From an uncultured Muribaculaceae bacterium (GTDB lineage: Bacteria; Bacteroidota; Bacteroidia; Bacteroidales; Muribaculaceae): DNA of 19,475 nt. The notes below the pieces were generated by a model that was not told the origin of the DNA, did not search any database, and was given only the letters and a program-made list of their open reading frames with translations. A program made the translations under genes and the position numbers. Below are positions 8,641-16,328 of this stretch, piece after piece. Position 1 is the first letter of the stretch, and each line of letters starts with the position of its first letter. The DNA is taken from assembly GCA_910583795.1 (NCBI GenBank), contig CAJTZQ010000030.1, forward strand, positions 25,976-45,450. The letters are read 5' to 3'.

Positions 8641-8747
8641 GTTTATGATTGAAAGTTTATGGTTTATAGTTTAAGAGGAGTCTGACAACCTACAACCTAC
8701 AACATAAAACATAAAACCCTCAACCCTAAACCCTAAACCCTCCCCCC
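8641..8747. repeat. Low-complexity intergenic tract with telomere-like CCCTAAA repeats
   Basis: The 147-base pyrF-pyrE gap is made of short near-repeats: TTTATG/TTTATAG words (8642-8672), ACAACCT words (8685-8702), CATAAAA words (8703-8715), then three AACCCT(A/C)A units at 8715-8741 and a C6 run (8742-8747). The left T-rich words are roughly complementary to the right ACATAAAA words, so a loose hairpin is possible. I see no promoter or strong terminator here. Confidence 0.55.
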
Positions 8748-8775
8748 AAAAACCTCACATCTCAAAACTCAAAAC

Positions 8776-9411
8776 ATGGAAACTGCAAAAAAAGTAGCAG
8801 CCGAACTTCTCGGCATCAAGGCTGTATTTCTCAGCCCCGCAAAGCCGTTTACTTGGGCAAGCGGTATAAAAAGCCCTATCTACTGCGACAATCGTCTTAT
8901 CCTCACCGCTCCAAAAGCTCGTAAGGTGGTTGAAGAGGCTATTGCAAAAACTGTACAGGAAAAATTCCCCGAAGCTGAAGTGCTCATGGGCACAAGCACT
9001 GCCGGTATCGCACACGCAGCCATCGCAGCCTGGATTCTTGACAAACCCATGGGATATGTCCGCGGTGGCAACAAAGACCATGGTCGTGGCAACCGTATCG
9101 AGGGCAAGCTCGAACCCGGACAGAAAGTAGTTGTCATTGAAGACCTCATATCTACTGCCGGCAGCTGTATCGAAGTTGTTGAAGCTCTTCGTGAGGCAGG
9201 AGCTGACGTTCTCGGTGTTGTGAGCATATTCACTTATGGAATGCAGAAAGGCCTCGACCGTCTTGCAGCTGCGAACGTGACCAATTATTCGCTATCTAAT
9301 TTCAACACTCTTTGTGAAGTGGCCGTAGAAGAGAAATACATCACGCCTGAAGAGGAAGTTCGCTTGAAAAAATTCATGGCTAATCCTTCCGACGAATCCT
9401 GGATGGCATAA
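8776..9411 (+). CDS. pyrE: Orotate phosphoribosyltransferase
   Basis: This 211-residue type I phosphoribosyltransferase joins orotate and PRPP to give OMP (step 5). It shows FTWASGIKSPIYCDNR (25-40), the orotate/PRPP-binding N-terminal hood typical of PyrE, the flexible catalytic loop YVRGGNKDHGRGNRIEG (94-110), and the 13-residue PRPP motif VVVIEDLISTAGS (118-130). Length and motif order are normal. It lies between pyrF and pyrB, 18 bases before the latter, so PyrE and PyrB are likely translated from one message. The ATG at 8776 follows an A/C-rich stretch without a Shine-Dalgarno. Confidence 0.96.
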   Translation: METAKKVAAELLGIKAVFLSPAKPFTWASGIKSPIYCDNRLILTAPKARKVVEEAIAKTVQEKFPEAEVLMGTSTAGIAHAAIAAWILDKPMGYVRGGNKDHGRGNRIEGKLEPGQKVVVIEDLISTAGSCIEVVEALREAGADVLGVVSIFTYGMQKGLDRLAAANVTNYSLSNFNTLCEVAVEEKYITPEEEVRLKKFMANPSDESWMA

Positions 9412-9429
9412 ATCATTAATATCTAAACA

Positions 9430-10518
9430 ATGAAGCATCTTATCGACCCCACCGATCTCTCCAAGCAAGAGCTTGAAGAAATCATCGACCTCGCGCTCGA
9501 CATAATCGACAACAGGGAGAAATATTCAGAAGTGTGCAAGGGTAAGAAACTCGCCACTCTCTTCTATGAGCCTTCCACCCGCACGAGACTCAGCTTCACT
9601 TCCGCCATGATGGAGTTAGGAGGAAACGTGCTTGGGTTCTCAGATGCAAAAAATACGTCTGTAAGCAAAGGTGAGACTTGTGCCGACACTACGAAAGTGA
9701 TCAACTGTTTTGCCGACATCATAGCCATGCGTCACTTTGAGGAAGGTGCCGCAACTGTTTCAGCAATGAATTCCAGGATTCCGGTGATCAATGCCGGTGA
9801 CGGAAGTCACAGCCATCCCACCCAGACACTAACCGACCTCCTCACCATCAAACGCGAGATCGGACGCTTTGACAATATCACAATCGGTTTCTGCGGCGAC
9901 CTTAAATTCGGTCGTACGGTCCACTCTCTCATAAAGGCTCTTTCTCGCTATGAAGGTGTGAAGGTTGTCCTCATCGCTCCGGAACAGCTTCGTCTTCCCG
10001 ACTATATGAAACAGGAAGTGTGCGAGATGAACGGAGTACCTTACAAAGAGGTAGACACTATGGAAGAAGTTATGGGAGAACTCGACGTTCTTTACATGAC
10101 CCGCGTTCAAAAAGAGCGTTTCTTCGATGAAGACGAATACGACCGTGTAAAAGACTTCTTTGTCCTCGATGCAGAGAAATTGAAAGATGCACGCCCCGAG
10201 ATGCGCATTCTTCATCCGCTTCCTCGTGTCAACGAGATCAGCACGGATGTAGACTCTGATCCGCGTGCAGCATATTTCCGTCAGGTTGAGAACGGTAAGT
10301 TTGTACGCATGGCACTCATCGTCAAACTCCTCGAATGGGCAAAAGATCCGAATAAGACGACTGAATTAGTTCCTGCCGATGCAGTCCGCAACAAATACAT
10401 CTGCCGCAACAAACGCTGCATTTCCAACATGGAAGTCGGTGTTGACAGTCTCTTCCGTCCCGCACACGACCATTCCGGCGACTACCGCTGCGTCTACTGC
10501 GAATCCAAGCCAAAATAA
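9430..10518 (+). CDS. pyrB: Aspartate carbamoyltransferase with a PyrI-like C-terminal zinc segment
   Basis: Residues 1 to about 305 are a full catalytic chain (carbamoyl phosphate + aspartate to carbamoyl-aspartate, step 2): EPSTRTRLSF (47-56), SKGET (79-83), HPTQTL (129-134), and HPLPRVNEI (262-270). The chain normally ends near residue 305. Here a tail of about 55 residues follows, with Cys325-x4-Cys330 and Cys354-x2-Cys357 in contexts YICRNKRCIS and YRCVYCESK. This resembles the Cys4 zinc domain of the regulatory chain PyrI (C-x4-C-IS ... C-x2-C), which in E. coli contacts the catalytic chain. PyrI's N-terminal nucleotide-binding domain is absent from the fusion, and no separate pyrI lies in the window. 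Catalysis is secure; the role of the tail (assembly or stability without CTP/ATP control) is inference. Confidence 0.94.
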   Translation: MKHLIDPTDLSKQELEEIIDLALDIIDNREKYSEVCKGKKLATLFYEPSTRTRLSFTSAMMELGGNVLGFSDAKNTSVSKGETCADTTKVINCFADIIAMRHFEEGAATVSAMNSRIPVINAGDGSHSHPTQTLTDLLTIKREIGRFDNITIGFCGDLKFGRTVHSLIKALSRYEGVKVVLIAPEQLRLPDYMKQEVCEMNGVPYKEVDTMEEVMGELDVLYMTRVQKERFFDEDEYDRVKDFFVLDAEKLKDARPEMRILHPLPRVNEISTDVDSDPRAAYFRQVENGKFVRMALIVKLLEWAKDPNKTTELVPADAVRNKYICRNKRCISNMEVGVDSLFRPAHDHSGDYRCVYCESKPK

Positions 10519-10559
10519 TTCCGAATTTAAAATCAATTAAAGAGATTCAATAAAGAATG

Positions 10560-10651
10560 ATAAGGTGGTTAAGGTGATTAAAGTGGAGAACGACAATTCT
10601 TCCCTAACACCTTTAACCACCTTATCCACATTAATCACTTTATCCACCTTA
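10560..10651. repeat. Complementary repeats able to form alternative hairpins, downstream of pyrB
   Basis: TAAGGTGGTTAAGGTG (10561-10576) is complementary to CACCTTTAACCACCTTA (10608-10624) with one bulge. The longer 10561-10586 is also complementary at about 23 of 26 positions to 10626-10651. The two pairings exclude each other. No T-tract follows either stem, so this is not a standard intrinsic terminator, although it sits 42 bases past the pyrB stop. Confidence 0.5.
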
Positions 10652-10665
10652 AACCAAATCCTGCC

Positions 10666-10938
10666 ATGAGTAATCCAGATTCCCTTATTCCAAGTGGAGA
10701 TGACCCTAAAAACTCTTAAGCTATCAAAAAGCTGACTCGATTTTTCAGATAACATATTATTTGCCACTCATTATATGGCCAGAGGAGATCGGATGTAGAT
10801 CAGATGATTCAGGCTGCAAGAAGCGGTAACCAGAATATCATTGAAGGTTGTGCCGCTGCATATACGTCTACTAAAACTAAACTTCATCTTCTTAATGTTG
10901 CTAAAGCAAGTCTTAAAGAATACTTCAAGTCGCGATAA
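10666..10938 (+). pseudogene. Decayed four-helix-bundle 'suffix' family gene
   Basis: An ATG at 10666 starts MSNPDSLIPSGDDPKNS and stops at 10717. Homologous-looking protein resumes in the next frame (FATHYMARGDR, about 10760-10792, after an in-frame TGA). A third segment from 10795 reads VDQMIQAARSGNQNIIEG and LLNVAKASLKEYFKS before TAA at 10936. The opening 'SLIPSGDDPK', then 'ARGDR..DQM.QAARSG.QNI.EG' are what I know from the Bacteroidales four-helix-bundle suffix-domain proteins. At least two frameshifts and an internal stop, and loss of the C-terminal half, make it a pseudogene. The native function of the family is unknown. Confidence 0.7.
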
Positions 10939-11030
10939 TAGCATAGACTCTTCAAAATTTCCACAGAAGAATTGACAACTTAATTCCAACAACATTAAGA
11001 CGTTAATCATCTACTCTAATTAAAATCCCT

Positions 11031-11140
11031 TAAAAAGACAAGAGAGAAAACCTTTCGGTTCTCCCTCTTCAAATGTTTTCACAACGGAATAATCCTTATT
11101 GTGATTTGCATAGAATTATTTTTGCGCTGCTAAGTTAATA
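11031..11140 (-). ncRNA. tracrRNA for the type II-C Cas9
   Basis: Read on the minus strand, 11125-11098 gives an anti-repeat that pairs with the 5' 32 bases of the crRNA repeat. Twelve pairs come first (one G-U), then one mismatch, seven pairs, a 4-base bulge on the crRNA side, and eight more pairs. Next comes a short nexus-like hairpin (GGA-TTAT-TCC within 11083-11096), then GAAAACATTT and a terminator (11067-11032). This layout fits Bacteroidetes II-C tracrRNAs. It lies upstream of cas9 and divergent from it. The 3' end is well set by the terminator; the 5' end is uncertain, because I find no clean TAnnTTTG site on this strand (a 7-of-8 match overlaps the cas9 promoter at 11193-11200). 11140 is a minimal estimate. 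Confidence 0.85.
11032..11067 (-). terminator. Intrinsic terminator of the tracrRNA
   Basis: On the minus strand GAGGGAGAACC (11067-11057), a GAAA tetraloop, and GGTTTTCTCTC (11052-11042) form an 11-bp stem with two G-U pairs. TTGTCTTTTT follows (11041-11032). The stem probably also serves as the 3' stem-loop of the tracrRNA. Confidence 0.85.
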
Positions 11141-11187
11141 ATAAATACATAAAAATCCAAATTGTTTGAGAATTATTCTGTAAAATA

Positions 11188-11219
11188 TTTGGCAAATCAA
11201 TTGATATTCTTTACCTTTG
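11188..11219 (+). promoter_or_regulatory. Promoter of the cas9-cas1-cas2 operon
   Basis: TTTG (11188-11191), 20 bases, then TACCTTTG (11212-11219) match the Bacteroidetes -33/-7 consensus exactly. Transcription would start near 11224, leaving about 60 bases of A/T-rich leader before cas9. Confidence 0.7.
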
Positions 11220-11283
11220 GAGCAATAATCATATATATATGCTTTAAGGCAATAAATTCTTTTAAATAAAAATAATCTGCATT

Positions 11284-14200
11284 ATGAAAATACTCGGTTT
11301 GGATCTTGGTGTGGCTTCCATCGGTTGGTGCTTAATAGAGATTGATAATGAAAATAATCCGATAGGAATACTCGGAATGGGAAGCAGAATTATTCCATTT
11401 GAATCAGACAAGATAGCTACAGAATTTTCTAAAGGGAAAGGTGAGACATCTTGCAGCATACGTACTGCATACCGTCAATTACGTCGTCAAATAGACAGAT
11501 GGCAGCTGAGAAGAGATCAATTGAAAAAATTTTTACAAGAAGCTCGTATCTTGACAGAAGGATGTGATTATACCTCTAATAAAAATCCACTGGATATATG
11601 GGGCATGAGAGCATCTGCCGCGAATAAAGATGTTACACTGAGCTTAAATGAGATTGCCTACGTATTATTGCATATTAATCAGAGGAGAGGTTATAAACAT
11701 GCTAAATCAGACATTGGAGACTCAAAACAAACTGAGTATGTACAAAAGGTAAACGATAGATATAACGAGATTAAAGGCCTGGGAATAACTGTAGGGGAAT
11801 ATTTTTATTCAGAATTGGAAAAATCTGAAAAAATATCTCAATCTGGTAAAAAACATTATACTTACCGCATTAAAGAAAAAGTTTTCCCAAGAAAAGCCTA
11901 CGAGGAAGAGGTTGATCAGATACTGTCTGCCCAGCAAACTCATTATCCGGATATCCTGACAGATGACGTAGTTGCCGAAATAAAACATATAATATTTTAT
12001 CAACGACCATTAAAGTCATGTAAAAACCTTGTTTCATATTGCGATTTCGAAAGAAAGCAATTTAAAAACAGTCAGGGAATATTGGTTGACAGTGGACCTA
12101 AAGTTAGTCCGCGTACTTCACCGCTTTCCCAAGTTTGTAAAATTTATGAGGCTATCAATAATATTACATTGATCAATCAAAGAAATAAGAATGAAAAGAA
12201 TTTAGACAATTTATTTTCAACACATGCAAAAGGCTCTCTTTCTCAAGATGCCCGTAAACATGCATATAAATATCAGTTTACAGACGAGGAAAGAAATAGG
12301 ATATTTGAATTCCTTGACACTCATGAAAAAATGTCTGAATCTGACCTTTTGAAATTATTGGGATTGAAAAAATCAGATGGATTTAAAAGCGACAAAGCAT
12401 TGGGGAAAGGGATTCAAGGCAATACCACAAAAATGGAGATTGTAAATGCATTTGGCAACTTTGAGAGATACGAGTCTTTATTGCGTTTTGATCTTATAAC
12501 TGAAGGCAAGGTTGATTTTAAAACAGGGGAAGTTACGGAAGAAATTTCTCCTGATTATCAGAAAGAACCTCTCTATATGTTATGGCATACTTTATATTCC
12601 ATAGATGATAAGGAAGAGCTTTTTCATACTTTGCGTGAAAAATTTGGAATCATGGATGATGCAGTTCTTGAACGATTGTATGCGCTTGATTTTGTTAAAT
12701 CAGGCTATGCTAACAAATCTGCTAAATTCATGAGAAAATTACTCCCTTGGTTGATTAAGGGGTACATGTATAGTGAAGCTTGTGAAAGGGTAAATATCAA
12801 TCACAGTAATTCTCTAACAAAGGAAGAAAACTCTACAAGGGAACTCTCGAACAGGCTTATACCTATTTTAAAAGGGGAATTGCGCCAGCCTATAGTTGAA
12901 AAGGTTCTCAATCAAATGGTAAATCTGGTAAACTCTTTGATTGATAGATATGGAGAAATTGAAGAGGTACGTGTTGAGCTTGCCCGTGAATTGAAGCAAA
13001 ATAAGGAACAGCGTGAAAAAACAAGTAACGCACTTAGGGCGCGCGAGGATGATAATAAAAAACTGGCGGGAGAGATAAGCCAGCTCAATATTCTTCCTAC
13101 CAAGCGCCGTATACAGAAAATGCGGATGCTCAAGGAGTCGGGATATAAGTGTATATATTGTGGCACCCAGGTTTCTCCTTATCAATTCATAGAAGGTCAT
13201 GGTTATGATATAGAGCATATCATTCCAAGATCAAGATTGTTTGACGACAGTTTTTCCAATAAAGTGTGCTCTTGTCGGGAATGTAATGCATCCAAGGGAG
13301 GCAATACTGCATACGATTTTATGAAGGGTCGCTCTGAGCAAGAGTTTTCCTCTTATTGTGAAAGGGTTGAAACTCTATATAAAGATGGAAGTATATCCAA
13401 GGGAAAAAGAGACAGATTGTTTATGTCAGCTGAAGAGATACCTGAAGATTTTATTGAACGGGATTTACGAGAGACTCAATATATATCTAAAAAAGCAATG
13501 GAGATTCTTCGTCAGTCCATACGTAATGTGTATGCTTCATCCGGTTCGGTTACAGATTTCTTTCGTCATGTATGGGGATATGACACCATTCTTCAAGATC
13601 TTAATTTATCAAAATATGAGAAAGCTGGTCTGACTGAGAGTGTCAAATACGAGCATCACGGACAGCAACATGAAACTATCAGGATTAAGGAATGGTCAAA
13701 ACGTAAAGATCACCGTCATCATGCAATTGATGCACTTGTTGTGGCGTTGACCAGGCAAGGATATGTGCAAAGATTGAATAGTCTGAATGCAAAATCATTA
13801 GAGACTCCGAAAAAAGATGTCGAGAGAGTTGGTCTTGACAAATGGGCGGCAAAGCAACCTCATTTCCCATATTCTTTGGTAAAGGATAAAGTGGATGAAA
13901 TTTCTATATCATTTAAGGCAGGTAAGAAAGTTTCTACCCCTGGGAAAAGATACACAAAAAGAGGTGGAAAGCGAATTTGTGTACAGACAGGTGTTTCGGT
14001 TCCGAGAGCTGCACTTCATAAAGAAACTGTTTATGGATGCATCAATATATATGACGGAAAGAAAACTCTGAAATTCGCACTCCAAAATTTGGATCTTATT
14101 TCCGAAAAGCAGGTGAGAGATCTTCTTCAAGGTGCATTGGAAAGCAATGGAAACGATGTGACTAAAACGGTTAAGATGATTAAGAAGAATCCAATCGTAA

Positions 14201-15024
14201 TACATGGTAAAGAGATTACTGAGGTGGGATGTTTCAGAAAAGAAATTGTTGTGAAATATCCTATAGAGGCGATGCGTAAAAAGGATCTAAAAAGTATCAT
14301 CGATCCTCGCATACGAGAAATCATTGGAGAACGGTTTAAGACCGTGGCTAACGACAAGGAGTTCGAGAGAAGTTTAAAAACAGAACCTCTTTACTCTGAT
14401 CTTGATCAGACTATGGAGATAAAGACGGTGAGATGTTTCACCGGAATTCAGCCTGACACTCTTGCTGCTGTTAGGAAAGATGAGAATGATAAAAATATTG
14501 GATTTTCACAAACGCGAAACAATCATCACGTCGCATTTTACAAGACATCGGAAGGGAAAGATCTGCCGATAGTGGTAAGTCTTTGGGAATGTGTGAAACG
14601 GAAACGGTTTGGTTTGCCATTGATTGTAACAGATCCGGATAAGGCGTGGGACAAACTTATGGCATTGAAAGATCAAAAAGATATTGATGAACTTGCTGCA
14701 GGATTGCCACCGGAAGGGAGCAAATTTGTTATGTCTCTTCAAAGGAATGAGATGGTTGTTCTTGGAATGTCGGATGATGAATGGATAGATGCTATAAACA
14801 TTAAAGATATGTCCACCTTGAACAGGCATTTGTATCGGGTTTGGAAATTAAGTTCTAGAGAATATGCTTTTCGTTTTCATACGGATACGAATGTAGAGGT
14901 TTCAGAAGAAGGTAATAAAATGAAATTATATTACTTATTGACCTCTACGAAAGCTTTAGAAGCTATGAATCCTCATAAAGTGAAAATAGATATTCTTGGA
15001 AATATAATATCAGTAGATGATTAA
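11284..15024 (+). CDS. cas9: CRISPR-associated endonuclease Cas9, subtype II-C
   Basis: This 1246-residue RNA-guided nuclease cuts both strands of invading DNA. RuvC-I is GLDLGVASIGW with Asp7. An arginine-rich bridge helix follows (about 60-90, RQLRRQIDRWQLRRDQL). RuvC-II is EEVRVELARE with Glu565, and RuvC-III is DHRHHAIDALVVAL with His812/His813 and Asp816. The HNH domain (about 620-675) has DIEHIIPRS (catalytic His645) and Asn668 in CNASKG. All catalytic residues are present, so the protein looks active. Two cysteine pairs, 623/626 and 664/667, frame HNH as in classical zinc-knuckle HNH nucleases. The C-terminal region (about 850-1246) would hold the wedge and PAM-interacting parts; the PAM cannot be read from sequence. 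Lack of csn2 and cas4, gene order and repeat length support II-C. cas1 starts 8 bases before its stop. Confidence 0.97.
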   Translation: MKILGLDLGVASIGWCLIEIDNENNPIGILGMGSRIIPFESDKIATEFSKGKGETSCSIRTAYRQLRRQIDRWQLRRDQLKKFLQEARILTEGCDYTSNKNPLDIWGMRASAANKDVTLSLNEIAYVLLHINQRRGYKHAKSDIGDSKQTEYVQKVNDRYNEIKGLGITVGEYFYSELEKSEKISQSGKKHYTYRIKEKVFPRKAYEEEVDQILSAQQTHYPDILTDDVVAEIKHIIFYQRPLKSCKNLVSYCDFERKQFKNSQGILVDSGPKVSPRTSPLSQVCKIYEAINNITLINQRNKNEKNLDNLFSTHAKGSLSQDARKHAYKYQFTDEERNRIFEFLDTHEKMSESDLLKLLGLKKSDGFKSDKALGKGIQGNTTKMEIVNAFGNFERYESLLRFDLITEGKVDFKTGEVTEEISPDYQKEPLYMLWHTLYSIDDKEELFHTLREKFGIMDDAVLERLYALDFVKSGYANKSAKFMRKLLPWLIKGYMYSEACERVNINHSNSLTKEENSTRELSNRLIPILKGELRQPIVEKVLNQMVNLVNSLIDRYGEIEEVRVELARELKQNKEQREKTSNALRAREDDNKKLAGEISQLNILPTKRRIQKMRMLKESGYKCIYCGTQVSPYQFIEGHGYDIEHIIPRSRLFDDSFSNKVCSCRECNASKGGNTAYDFMKGRSEQEFSSYCERVETLYKDGSISKGKRDRLFMSAEEIPEDFIERDLRETQYISKKAMEILRQSIRNVYASSGSVTDFFRHVWGYDTILQDLNLSKYEKAGLTESVKYEHHGQQHETIRIKEWSKRKDHRHHAIDALVVALTRQGYVQRLNSLNAKSLETPKKDVERVGLDKWAAKQPHFPYSLVKDKVDEISISFKAGKKVSTPGKRYTKRGGKRICVQTGVSVPRAALHKETVYGCINIYDGKKTLKFALQNLDLISEKQVRDLLQGALESNGNDVTKTVKMIKKNPIVIHGKEITEVGCFRKEIVVKYPIEAMRKKDLKSIIDPRIREIIGERFKTVANDKEFERSLKTEPLYSDLDQTMEIKTVRCFTGIQPDTLAAVRKDENDKNIGFSQTRNNHHVAFYKTSEGKDLPIVVSLWECVKRKRFGLPLIVTDPDKAWDKLMALKDQKDIDELAAGLPPEGSKFVMSLQRNEMVVLGMSDDEWIDAINIKDMSTLNRHLYRVWKLSSREYAFRFHTDTNVEVSEEGNKMKLYYLLTSTKALEAMNPHKVKIDILGNIISVDD

Positions 15025-15928
15025 AAAGACCATATGTTTTAGCAACAGATGTATTCTGTCTTGTAGACTTGACCAATTAAGGATTAAGCGGTTTGATCCT
15101 TATTCAGGTAAAGAGGAAGAATTTTCACGTCCGATAGAAGATATAGGTGTGATTATTGTGGAGAGTGAGCAGGTATCGCTTACCTCGGCTTTAATTACAA
15201 AACTTATGGAAAACAATGTGGCGTTGATTTTCTGTGACCGTAAACACATGCCTTCCGGTCTTTTGCTGCCATTAGAAGGTAATACTTTGCAATCTGAAAG
15301 ATTTTCTTCCCAGATAAATTCTTCTCTCCCGCTTAAAAAACAGTTATGGCAACAGACTGTGAGTATGAAAATCAGAAATCAAGCTATCGTATTGAATAAA
15401 ACATGCGGTTGTGAAGTGGGGAATATGCTCTCATGGGCAAATAATGTAAAAAGTGGAGATTCTGATAATCTGGAGGGGAGGGCGGCAGCTTATTATTGGA
15501 AAAATATATTTCCTGAATATCCGGATTTCAGAAGAGATCCGGACGAAGATGGTGTGAATGCGCTTCTTAATTATGGATATGCGATACTGAGAGCAATTGT
15601 TGCCAGGAGTCTTGTCGGTAGTGGTTTGTTGCCTACGTTGGGAATACATCATTGTAATCGTTATAATGCATATTGTTTAGCTGATGATATAATGGAACCT
15701 TTCCGCCCTTATGTCGATATGATGGTTATTGATATTATAAGAAGCAGGAAGTTACCTGCAAAAATATCAAAGGAGACAAAACAGATATTGCTGACTCTCC
15801 CGGCTATAGACGTAAAGATGCAAAAATTAAAACGTCCGCTTCTTGTGGCAGCTTCCATGACAACGGCTTCATTGTCGAAATGCTATTTGGGAGAGATACG
15901 AAGAATATCATATCCTGAAATAGAGTAG
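15017..15928 (+). CDS. cas1: CRISPR integrase Cas1, type II
   Basis: This 303-residue metal-dependent integrase inserts new spacers together with Cas2. An N-terminal beta domain (about 1-85) precedes the helical catalytic domain. Candidate metal ligands are Glu153 (NLEGRAA), His212 (GIHH, with His211 next to it) and Glu227 (LADDIMEPFRP). HHCNRYNAYCLADDIMEP is typical of type II-C Cas1. The ATG at 15017 overlaps the cas9 end by 8 bases, implying translational coupling; it gives the usual start (KKTICFSN followed by a first beta strand). Length is normal, with no sign of decay. cas2 follows 5 bases after the stop. Confidence 0.96.
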   Translation: MIKKTICFSNRCILSCRLDQLRIKRFDPYSGKEEEFSRPIEDIGVIIVESEQVSLTSALITKLMENNVALIFCDRKHMPSGLLLPLEGNTLQSERFSSQINSSLPLKKQLWQQTVSMKIRNQAIVLNKTCGCEVGNMLSWANNVKSGDSDNLEGRAAAYYWKNIFPEYPDFRRDPDEDGVNALLNYGYAILRAIVARSLVGSGLLPTLGIHHCNRYNAYCLADDIMEPFRPYVDMMVIDIIRSRKLPAKISKETKQILLTLPAIDVKMQKLKRPLLVAASMTTASLSKCYLGEIRRISYPEIE

Positions 15929-15933
15929 GGGGT

Positions 15934-16284
15934 ATGGTGGATAATATCTCATATAAACGGGTTAGCTCTTATCAACTTATGTGGATACTGGTAATGTTTG
16001 ATCTTCCTACAGAGACTAAAAGACAACGTAAGGATGCATCTGATTTTCGGAAATATCTGTTGAAGGATGGTTTTACAATGTTTCAGTTTTCTATATATGT
16101 CAGGAACTGTGCCTCAAGAGAAAATACGAAAGTCCATATTGATAGAATTAAAAATTGTATACCAGAGGAAGGGAAAGTTTGCATAATTACAATCACGGAA
16201 CGTCAGTTTCAGGAAATCATGACATTTGAAGGTAAATGTAAATCGAAAAAGATACCTGATGCAATACAACTTGAATTATTTTAA
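15934..16284 (+). CDS. cas2: CRISPR-associated protein Cas2
   Basis: This 116-residue ferredoxin-fold protein is the structural partner of Cas1 in spacer integration. The first strand is MWILVMFDLPTET (16-28) with the conserved Asp23, followed by FRKYLLKDGFTMFQFSIYVR. The N-terminus is about 15 residues longer than the shortest Cas2 proteins, but type II-C relatives also carry such an extension and GGGGG (15928-15932) lies just before this ATG. An alternative start would be Met16. It ends the cas operon; a bidirectional hairpin terminator begins 17 bases after the stop. Confidence 0.95.
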   Translation: MVDNISYKRVSSYQLMWILVMFDLPTETKRQRKDASDFRKYLLKDGFTMFQFSIYVRNCASRENTKVHIDRIKNCIPEEGKVCIITITERQFQEIMTFEGKCKSKKIPDAIQLELF

Positions 16285-16300
16285 ATAGATGTGTGAAATA

Positions 16301-16328
16301 AAAAAAAGACCGATTTTTCGGTCTTTTT
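16301..16328. terminator. Bidirectional terminator between cas2 and the array
   Basis: AGACCGA (16307-16313) and TCGGTCT (16318-16324) form a stem with a TTTT loop, extended by A-run/T-run pairing on both sides. A T-tract follows on either strand, so it can stop the cas operon on the plus strand and crRNA-strand transcripts coming from the array on the minus strand. Confidence 0.8.

Noticed and set aside
10519..11283. Separate pyrI gene downstream of pyrB
   Set aside because: No frame here gives a PyrI nucleotide-binding domain. The region holds repeats, a pseudogene and the tracrRNA.
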